In this document: positions 1-6,188 of the stretch, piece by piece
How positions within the stretch are numbered: position 1 is the stretch's first letter
How the letters are laid out: every line of letters starts with the position of its first letter
From: Dehalococcoidia bacterium
GTDB lineage: Bacteria > Chloroflexota > Dehalococcoidia > Dehalococcoidales > UBA1222
Length of the DNA stretch: 17,887 bases
Reading direction: 5' to 3'
Assembly: GCA_009783135.1 (NCBI GenBank)
Contig: WRHS01000022.1
Span: 1-17,887, forward strand
Notes under the pieces: generated by a model
What the model saw: only the letters and a program-made list of their open reading frames with translations
The model's database searches: none
What the model was told of the DNA's origin: nothing
Made by a program: the position numbers and the translations under genes

Positions 1-18
1 CACGCGGGGGGGTGATCT
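1..18 (+). repeat. Variant CRISPR repeat cut by the window edge
   Basis: These 18 bases align to repeat positions 11-28 with three changes: A14 to G, C17 to G and C28 to T. The C17 change gives a run of seven Gs and is shared with the next repeat at 52-79. It removes one base pair of the stem. The array probably continues to the left. Confidence 0.85.
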
Positions 19-51
19 TTTAATTAGGCGCTAGATATGTGTTTTTTATCA

Positions 52-79
52 GTGTCCCCCGCACACGGGGGGGTGATCC
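52..79 (+). repeat. Variant CRISPR repeat with two changes
   Basis: It differs from the consensus at position 5 (T to C) and position 17 (C to G). The C17G change breaks the G10-C17 stem pair. The T5C change turns the T5-G22 wobble into a C-G pair at the base of the stem, which may partly restore stability. The length is still 28 bases. Confidence 0.9.
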
Positions 80-966
80 TGTGTGAGAGAAAAAAAGAGG
101 GTAAAAGTGTGCGTGTTCCCCGCACACGCGGGGGTGATCCTGGAGATAAGGCCGATATGAAAAACGTAGACATGTGTTCCCCGCACACGCGGGGGTGATC
201 CTTGGCATAGGTCTTACGCAATTATTTTTGAAGGGTGTTCCCCGCACACGCGGGGGTGATCCTGGCAGAGCAGGCAAAGAAAGCACAAAAGCTATGTGTT
301 CCCCGCACACGCGGGGGTGATCCCAGGCGCTTTCATATCGTGAGCGACGGCAGTATGTGTTCCCCGCACACGCGGGGGTGATCCTCAAGCATTAGCTTAT
401 CGTCTATTAGCTCGGCCGGTGTTCCCCGCACACGCGGGGGTGATCCTCTTGTGGCGACATTGCCCGGCAGTACCGATGAGTGTTCCCCGCACACGCGGGG
501 GTGATCCTCTCATGATTTACAGTGGGCAGCATGTCATCCCGTGTTCCCCGCACACGCGGGGGTGATCCTATCTTGGAGGAAAAAGAATTCCTGTTAATGT
601 TGTGTTCCCCGCACACGCGGGGGTGATCCTGGAATTGCGGCGACCCGGAGAGCGATATAATGGTGTTCCCCGCACACGCGGGGGTGATCCTACTTGTCCA
701 TTGGGGTCTCCTGCGGTTGCGTTGTGTTCCCCGCACACGCGGGGGTGATCCTTATGTAGACCGCAATGTATGGTGGACAGTCCTGTGTTCCCCGCACACG
801 CGGGGGTGATCCTGACTCATTCATGTAGTTGATGTTGCGTGAAGCGTGTTCCCCGCACACGCGGGGGTGATCCTATCACCGACTTTATAGGGGGGTTTTA
901 TATAAAGTGTTCCCCGCACACGCGGGGGTGATCCTAAGCCGTAAAGATGCCATCAATGCAGGGGCT

Positions 967-994
967 GTGTTCCCCGCACACGCTGGAGCAACCC
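967..994 (+). repeat. Decayed terminal CRISPR repeat (trailer end)
   Basis: The first 17 bases match the consensus. Positions 18, 21, 23, 24 and 26 are changed, and the copy ends GGAGCAACCC instead of GGGGGTGATCC. Decay at the 3' half of the last repeat is typical of the leader-distal end and supports the array orientation. Confidence 0.9.
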
Positions 995-1120
995 ATCCCA
1001 CATTAGCGCCATTAATCGACCCCCATTATTGCCGCTATTTTTGACTTGAAACACTGCATGCAAGCCAAGCGAGCGTTCACATTATTTATACCGGAGTTTT
1101 CCATGCATTATATACCAGAT

Positions 1121-1152
1121 CTATATACTTTCTATACACTTTCTATATACTG
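1121..1152. repeat. Three 11-bp tandem repeats, AT-rich
   Basis: CTATATACTTT at 1121-1131 is followed by CTATACACTTT at 1132-1142 and by a partial third copy, CTATATACTG, at 1143-1152. The 11-bp period is close to one helical turn, so the copies would face the same side of the DNA. This spacing is used by PhoB/OmpR-type regulators, but the unit could also be simple AT-rich repetition. It lies about 145 bases upstream of the predicted hypF promoter. Confidence 0.7.
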
Positions 1153-1295
1153 CCTCATGCGTAAAATGTCCCCCTGGCAATTTTTCAGCAAATGAAAGCT
1201 TTTAGATAAACACTTTGGCGGGAGTAGCGCCACCGCTTATACAGACACTTACAACTGAGGCGGAAATAAAACTCTGCTCATTTTCAAAAAAATAA

Positions 1296-1324
1296 TTGTC
1301 ATGCCGGCATGTATAAAGTACAAT
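1296..1324 (+). promoter_or_regulatory. Predicted sigma-70-type promoter for the hyp operon
   Basis: A -35 box TTGTCA at 1296-1301 and a -10 box TACAAT at 1319-1324 are separated by 17 bases. Each box differs from consensus at one position. Transcription would start near 1331, leaving a leader of about 117 bases before hypF. Confidence 0.65.
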
Positions 1325-1336
1325 ACAACCAGTTAA

Positions 1337-1366
1337 GCCTGCCCGCCGTAATGACGGGGACCAGGC
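1337..1366 (+). promoter_or_regulatory. Hairpin in the predicted hypF mRNA leader
   Basis: The outer arms GCCTG (1337-1341) and CAGGC (1362-1366) can pair. Inside them CCGT (1346-1349) and ACGG (1354-1357) form a second short stem. No run of T follows, so it is not a standard terminator. It begins just after the predicted transcription start, so it could stabilise the transcript or bind a factor. It could also be an unrelated intergenic repeat. Confidence 0.4.
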
Positions 1367-1447
1367 ACGATAACCCATCAATTTAAAAGAGAATATGCCA
1401 GACAATACAAAGCAGGGAAAACCGCGCGATTTCCAACCTAAAAAGAT

Positions 1448-3757
1448 ATGAACAATTCAGACATTGAGCATTACAGTATTCGCGTTTTTGGCGTTGTGCA
1501 GGGAGTGGGTTTCCGCCCTTTCATATACCAGCTGGCGTCTGTGCATAACCTTAAAGGATGGGTGCGCAACACATCCGGCTTTGTGGAAATAGACATTGAA
1601 GGCACAAGCGCTGACGCAAGCGCTTTCATACGCAGCATACGTGTTCATGCGCCCCGCGCGGCATATATCGAAAACATAGAATCCCAAGCACTGGAGCAAA
1701 TCGCAGGCTATACCTATTTTGAAATCAAAGGCAGCCGGCATCACACTGGAGAATACCAGCTTGTTTCACCAGATCTGGCAACCTGCCCTGAGTGTATCTG
1801 TGATATTTTTGATGCCTCCAACCGCCGCTTTGGCTATCCTTTCACCAACTGTACCAACTGCGGTCCGCGTTTCACAATAATCAGGGACATCCCGTATGAC
1901 CGTCAGCTCACCACGATGGATTGTTTTACGATGTGCCCGGACTGCAAGGCAGAATATGACAACCCGCAGGACCGTCGCTTTCATGCCCAGCCTAATGCCT
2001 GCCGCATATGCGGTCCGCAACTGGAACTGGTGCAAAATGATGGGCAGTTGATATCTTGCGCCGACCCTTTGGATGAGGCGGCACGTTTGTTGCGCCATGG
2101 AAAGATTGTGGCAATAAAGGGGCTGGGCGGTTTTCTGCTGGCTTGTGACGCCACAAACGACAGTGTTGTGGGTGAGTTGCGCCAGCGCAAGCAGCGTCCG
2201 GCGAAGCCTTTTGCGGTTATGCTGCCGAACGTAGCCGCGGCAAGGCGCTATTGCATCGTATCGGCTGAGGAAGAAGAGTTGCTGACCTCGGCGCAGAGCC
2301 CTATCGTACTTCTCAAACTGCTCCCTGACACAGACTTATCGCAAAACATAGCTCCCTCTCTTAAGTACCTGGGGGTGCTGTTGCCTTATACACCGCTGCA
2401 TCACCTTTTGATGCGCCGTACCGGTCTGCCGCTGGTTATGACAAGCGGTAATTTAAGCGAGGAGCCCATTGCGTGCGACAACGATGAGGCTATGGAACGA
2501 CTAGGCTACATTGCCGATTATTTTCTGCGTCATGACCGGGGCATCCACGTGCGTTATGACGACAGTGTGGCCATGGTAGTTGACAAAGAGCCGTGTCTGG
2601 TGCGGCGGGCGCGCGGTTATGCCCCCTACCCTGTGCAGCTGCCGTTTGACGCAAAAGAACCCCTGCTTGCCTGCGGTGCCGATATGAAAGGGGCTTTCTG
2701 TCTCGTGCGCGGTCATCACGCCTTTATTAGCCAGCATATCGGCGACATGGAAAATGCCGAAACGCTGCGCAATTTTGATGATACAGTGGACATCTATAAA
2801 AAACTGTTTCGCATTGACCCGCGTGTAATTGCCTGTGATGCTCACCCTGACTACTTTAGCACGCGTTATGCGCAGCGGCTATCTCAGGAAGACAGCAGTC
2901 TGCAATTGCTACAGGTCCAGCACCACCACGCCCATGTGGCATCCTGTATGGCTGAAAATGCCGTGATGCAGCCTGTCATCGGCGTTGCGCTGGACGGCAC
3001 GGGTTATGGCACGGACGGTAATATCTGGGGTGGTGAGTTTTTGCTGGCTGATTACGGCAAGTGTGAACGTTTGGCGCATTTTGAGTACGTGCCGCTTCCC
3101 GGGGGTGATGCATCAACGCGCAGACCTCTGCGCATCGCCGCCTCCTACATCCATTCCCTGCTTGGTGATGAGGCACTGAAGTCATCCGGCTTGGTCGGGC
3201 GCCTGCCTAAAGCTGAGTTGGACCTGTTGTGCCAGCAAATCGAGCGCAATATCAATGCACCGCTCACCTCAAGCTGCGGTCGTTTGTTCGATGCCGTGTC
3301 AGCCGTCATCGGCACCTGTGAGAGCATCAACTATGAAGCACAGGCGGCTATTGAACTTGAAATGGCAGCCACCGACGTGCCCTCTTCAACGAGGCGCTAT
3401 CCCATGGAATTCGTGCAGCATGACGGGATGGGCATTATTCGTTTTGGGGAGTTATTTGGTGCTATACTCAAGGATATTCGAAGCCATGTTGGACAGGCGG
3501 AAATCGCCGCCTGTTTCCACGCATCGCTTACGGATACAATAGTCGATACGTGCAGGGTTTTCTCGCGCAGGAGCGGTGTTAACACCATAGCTTTGTGCGG
3601 CGGCGTGTTTCAGAATCGCTTATTGCTGCAGATGGCAATGCGTAAGCTGCGACGGGCGGGATTGCATGTGATTACGCATAAACGTGTGCCGACAAATGAT
3701 GGCGGCATAGCGCTGGGGCAGGCGGCCATAGCCGCCTTCTCCTGCATAGATAATTAA
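1448..3757 (+). CDS. hypF: Hydrogenase maturation carbamoyltransferase HypF
   Basis: HypF uses carbamoyl phosphate and ATP to form carbamoyl-AMP, then moves the carbamoyl group to the C-terminal cysteine of HypE. This is the first step in making the cyanide ligands of the [NiFe]-hydrogenase iron. At 769 residues it has the usual full length. An acylphosphatase-like domain fills about residues 8-95 (VFGVVQGVGFRP). Two zinc-finger pairs follow, with cysteines 113/116/135/138 and 163/166/185/188. A YrdC-like nucleotide-binding domain covers about 205-390. The C-terminal Kae1-like domain has the metal-binding QHHHAH motif at 491-496 and the GVALDGTGYGTDG motif near 512. The ATG at 1448 gives the expected N-terminus, although only a weak A-rich ribosome site precedes it. 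It is the first gene of the hyp operon and ends 17 bases before hypC. Confidence 0.97.
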   Translation: MNNSDIEHYSIRVFGVVQGVGFRPFIYQLASVHNLKGWVRNTSGFVEIDIEGTSADASAFIRSIRVHAPRAAYIENIESQALEQIAGYTYFEIKGSRHHTGEYQLVSPDLATCPECICDIFDASNRRFGYPFTNCTNCGPRFTIIRDIPYDRQLTTMDCFTMCPDCKAEYDNPQDRRFHAQPNACRICGPQLELVQNDGQLISCADPLDEAARLLRHGKIVAIKGLGGFLLACDATNDSVVGELRQRKQRPAKPFAVMLPNVAAARRYCIVSAEEEELLTSAQSPIVLLKLLPDTDLSQNIAPSLKYLGVLLPYTPLHHLLMRRTGLPLVMTSGNLSEEPIACDNDEAMERLGYIADYFLRHDRGIHVRYDDSVAMVVDKEPCLVRRARGYAPYPVQLPFDAKEPLLACGADMKGAFCLVRGHHAFISQHIGDMENAETLRNFDDTVDIYKKLFRIDPRVIACDAHPDYFSTRYAQRLSQEDSSLQLLQVQHHHAHVASCMAENAVMQPVIGVALDGTGYGTDGNIWGGEFLLADYGKCERLAHFEYVPLPGGDASTRRPLRIAASYIHSLLGDEALKSSGLVGRLPKAELDLLCQQIERNINAPLTSSCGRLFDAVSAVIGTCESINYEAQAAIELEMAATDVPSSTRRYPMEFVQHDGMGIIRFGELFGAILKDIRSHVGQAEIAACFHASLTDTIVDTCRVFSRRSGVNTIALCGGVFQNRLLLQMAMRKLRRAGLHVITHKRVPTNDGGIALGQAAIAAFSCIDN

Positions 3758-3774
3758 CGGAGGTAGTTGTTTTA

Positions 3775-3996
3775 ATGTGTGTTGCTGTGCCGGCTTTAAT
3801 AATTAGTCTTGACGACGTAAATGCTGAGGTAGATGTCGAGGGCGTACGCCGCAAAACCAGCATATTTCTGGTGCCTGATGCCAAAGTTGGAGACTACGTG
3901 CTTATGCATGCCGGATTTGCCATTCGTATCATCGACGTGCAGGAAGCGCAGGAAACCATCGCTTTATTGAAGGAAATAAATGCAACCGGCGGTTAA
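3775..3996 (+). CDS. hypC: Hydrogenase maturation chaperone HypC
   Basis: HypC/HupF-family protein of 73 residues. HypC forms a complex with HypD that carries the iron while the CN and CO ligands are added, then delivers it to the hydrogenase large-subunit precursor. The essential cysteine directly after the start methionine is present (MCVAVPA), followed by the usual small beta-barrel pattern. It is slightly shorter than many HypC proteins because the C-terminal helix is short. A strong GGAGGT site (3759-3764) lies 10 bases before the ATG. The last 17 bases overlap the start of hypD, which points to translational coupling of the two partners. Confidence 0.95.
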   Translation: MCVAVPALIISLDDVNAEVDVEGVRRKTSIFLVPDAKVGDYVLMHAGFAIRIIDVQEAQETIALLKEINATGG

Positions 3997-5083
3997 TGAT
4001 TTTCGTAATTCCGAGCTTGCGCTGGCACTGGTGCAAAAGATAAAACAACGCACCCATGCAAAAGCTCATCTCATGGAGTTTTGCGGCAGCCATACAGCTG
4101 CCATACTGAAATACGGGCTGCGCCAGCTTTTGCCGCGCGACGTTGAGATGCTCTCTGGTCCCGGATGCCCCGTTTGTGTTACCGACCAGCAGGATATTGA
4201 CCGCGCCATTGCCCTGGCGCAAACCCCCGGAATTATCATGTGCACCTTTGGTGATATGCTCAAGGTTCCGGGCACTTATGCCAGCCTGCAGCAGGCACGC
4301 GCCGAGGGTTGTGACGTGCGTACGGTTTATTCCACACTGGATGCGCTTGAAATCGCCAGACAGAATACCGACAAACCGGTGGTTTTTCTTGGAGTCGGTT
4401 TTGAAACAACCGCCCCCACGATTGCCGCCTCGATCGCACTGGCCAAAAGCCAACAGCTGCGTAACTACTCCGTCTTTTCGCTTGCCAAGTTATGCCCTCC
4501 GGTGATGAAAGCACTGCTTGACGGCGGTGAAATCAAAATAGACGGAATCATCTGCCCCGGACACGTAAGCGCCATCATCGGCTCCCATCCATATGAGTTT
4601 ATAGTGCGCGACTACGGCATCGCATGCGTTGTGGCCGGTTTCGAGCCTGTGGATATATTAATGGCGGTAGACATGCTCTTGGCACAAATGGAAAACGGCA
4701 GACCACAGGTAGAGATTGCTTACGGGCGCAGTGTTTCCCCTGAGGGTAATAAGCGGGCGCAGGAACTGCTTTCCGAGGTGTTTGAGCCGCAGGCGGCACG
4801 TTGGCGCGGCGTCGGAACTGTAGGCGGCAGCGGTTATAAGATTTGTGATGCATATAAGGCTTTTGATGCCGAGCGATTATTTGAAATTAAAACCGGTCCT
4901 GCCAAGGAGCCTGCAGGTTGTCGTTGCGGCGATGTGCTGCGCGGTATTATTAACCCCCCGGAATGCCCGCTGTTCGGGCGCATTTGCCTGCCTGAGCGCC
5001 CCACGGGACCATGTATGGTGTCGGGTGAGGGGGCTTGTGCCAGTTACTACCTTTTTGGCGAGACTATTTCAGCTGTTGAATAA
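3980..5083 (+). CDS. hypD: Hydrogenase maturation iron-sulfur protein HypD
   Basis: HypD is the [4Fe-4S] redox scaffold on which, with HypC, the Fe(CN)2CO unit is assembled. The 367-residue length is normal. Conserved motifs are present in order: MEFCGSHT (Cys35, the proposed iron ligand), GPGCPVCV (Cys63 and Cys66), TFGDMLKVPGT (89-99) and IICPGHVSAIIG (190-201). The C-terminal cysteine cluster for the iron-sulfur centre is also present, within CRCGDVLRG, ECPLFGRIC and GPCMVSGEGAC. The start overlaps hypC by 17 bases. An AGGA site at 3971-3974 lies five bases before the ATG. A 68-base gap separates it from hypE, with no terminator visible, so the operon probably continues. Confidence 0.97.
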   Translation: MQPAVNDFRNSELALALVQKIKQRTHAKAHLMEFCGSHTAAILKYGLRQLLPRDVEMLSGPGCPVCVTDQQDIDRAIALAQTPGIIMCTFGDMLKVPGTYASLQQARAEGCDVRTVYSTLDALEIARQNTDKPVVFLGVGFETTAPTIAASIALAKSQQLRNYSVFSLAKLCPPVMKALLDGGEIKIDGIICPGHVSAIIGSHPYEFIVRDYGIACVVAGFEPVDILMAVDMLLAQMENGRPQVEIAYGRSVSPEGNKRAQELLSEVFEPQAARWRGVGTVGGSGYKICDAYKAFDAERLFEIKTGPAKEPAGCRCGDVLRGIINPPECPLFGRICLPERPTGPCMVSGEGACASYYLFGETISAVE

Positions 5084-5151
5084 ATTGATATAAGTTAATT
5101 TAAGACTATGGCTTTGGTTTAGAAACAGAATATCTCCAAAGGAAATTAGTG

Positions 5152-6159
5152 ATGGAAGAACGCATACTAATGGCCCATGGCAGCGGCGGCAAGCTAAGCC
5201 ATGAATTAATCACACAATGTTTCGCAAGCAAACTGGACAATCAGTGGCTGTCGCGCATGGACGATGCGGCTGTCATTGACTGCGCCGGCGGACAATTGGC
5301 TTTTACAACAGACAGCTATGTGGTAACACCGCTTTTCTTTCCTGGAGGCGATATTGGCAAGCTTGCGGTATGCGGCACAGTGAATGATTTGGCTGTCAGC
5401 GGTGCAGTGCCGCAGTACTTAAGCCTTTCTTTCATTTTGGAGGAAGGCTTATTGATTGCCGATTTGGAACGGGTCATTGATTCCATACAGCGGACCGCTG
5501 CAGAGGCAAATGTGGCTATTGTCACCGGTGATACCAAAGTCGTGCCTCACGGCAAAGCCGATGGGATATTCATCAACACATCCGGAATCGGTCGCGTACT
5601 GCCCGATATTAAAGTTTCCGGTTCCAATGTCAGAGCTGGTGATGCGATTATCATCAGCGGCAATGTTGGGGACCATGGCATGACCATCATGGCTCAGCGC
5701 GAGGGATTGCGCTTCGATGGCGATCTTGCCAGCGACTGCGCGCCACTAAATGCGTTAATTGCCGACATGCTGGATGTATGCCCGCAAATGCACTGCATGC
5801 GCGACCCTACCCGTGGAGGCGTAGCCACCACATTGAATGAAATTGCCGCACAATCCGGCGTTGGCATGCTCATTGGTGACGACACAATTCCGGTGCGGCC
5901 GTCGGTACGCGCCTTGTGTGATATGCTGGGCTTGGACCCGTTGTATGTTGCCAATGAGGGGAAGCTTTTGGCTTTTGCCCCGGCGGATGCCGCTGAAAGC
6001 CTGCTTGGTGTCATGCATGCAAGCAAATACGGGCGGGATGCCGCCGTAATCGGCACAGTTACCGCAGACAATCCGGGACAGGTAGTACTGCGCACCAAAC
6101 TGGGAACGTCACGTATACTGGCCATGCTTGCAGGCGATATACTGCCGCGCATTTGCTGA
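5152..6159 (+). CDS. hypE: Hydrogenase maturation dehydratase HypE
   Basis: HypE belongs to the PurM/AIR-synthase-like ATPases. It receives a carbamoyl group from HypF on its C-terminal cysteine and dehydrates it with ATP to a thiocyanate, which donates the cyanide ligand. The protein ends in PRIC, so the catalytic cysteine is the last residue (Cys335). The N-terminal HGSGGK motif and the MDDAAV and GTVNDLAVSGA motifs of the nucleotide site are present, as is RDPTRGGVATTLNE in the second half. I chose the ATG at 5152. A GTG directly before it (5149) is in frame and would add one residue. An AAAGGA ribosome site at 5138-5143 is eight bases from the ATG. All residues needed for cyanide synthesis appear intact. 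Confidence 0.96.
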   Translation: MEERILMAHGSGGKLSHELITQCFASKLDNQWLSRMDDAAVIDCAGGQLAFTTDSYVVTPLFFPGGDIGKLAVCGTVNDLAVSGAVPQYLSLSFILEEGLLIADLERVIDSIQRTAAEANVAIVTGDTKVVPHGKADGIFINTSGIGRVLPDIKVSGSNVRAGDAIIISGNVGDHGMTIMAQREGLRFDGDLASDCAPLNALIADMLDVCPQMHCMRDPTRGGVATTLNEIAAQSGVGMLIGDDTIPVRPSVRALCDMLGLDPLYVANEGKLLAFAPADAAESLLGVMHASKYGRDAAVIGTVTADNPGQVVLRTKLGTSRILAMLAGDILPRIC

Positions 6160-6188
6160 GAGGTATCGGCAGAAAGGAATGGAATAGT

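Larger units (their letters stand above)
1..994 (+). CRISPR. Type I-E-like CRISPR array, trailer end (17 repeats, 16 spacers)
   Basis: Repeats of 28 bases begin GTGTTCCCCGC and end GCGGGGGTGATCC. They start at 52, 113, 174, 235, 296, 357, 419, 480, 541, 602, 663, 724, 785, 846, 907 and 967, and a cut repeat occupies 1-18. The 14 copies from 113 to 934 are identical by eye. Spacers are 33 bases, except 385-418 (34) and 935-966 (32). The repeat has a 6-bp stem (CCCCGC/GCGGGG) with an ACAC loop, the size and form bound by Cas6e in type I-E systems. By analogy with the E. coli repeat, the leader lies to the left and 967-994 is the trailer end. No cas gene is in the window, so the type call rests on the repeat and spacer lengths alone. 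The spacers are all different and I recognised no match to the rest of the window by eye. Confidence 0.97.
995..1447. other. Gene-free region between CRISPR array and hypF
   Basis: I see no convincing coding region in these 453 bases. A 67-codon minus-strand reading frame at 1202-1405 has no ribosome binding site and no recognisable family. The stretch holds an AT-rich tandem repeat (1121-1152), a small GGCG/CGCC hairpin (1217-1231), a promoter for hypF (1296-1324) and a leader hairpin (1337-1366), listed separately. No tRNA or other RNA gene was recognised. Confidence 0.7.

Noticed and set aside
20..736. Minus-strand open frames of 65-122 codons with the repeating peptides PRVCGEH and ITPACAGNT
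   Set aside because: They are translations of the CRISPR repeats and spacers; the peptide period equals the repeat-spacer unit.
1..994. Self-targeting spacers against genes in this window
   Set aside because: Reading the spacers by eye I saw no match on either strand; this was not an exhaustive computation.
1041..1090. TTGACT at 1041-1046 as a -35 box
   Set aside because: No acceptable -10 box lies 16-18 bases downstream.
1202..1405. 67-codon minus-strand open frame before hypF
   Set aside because: It has no ribosome site or recognisable family, and it overlaps the predicted hypF promoter and leader hairpin.
6153..6188. Longer MMPL start at a TTG inside hypE
   Set aside because: The ATG at 6189 has a ribosome site and the extra residues are not part of a membrane-helix N-terminus.
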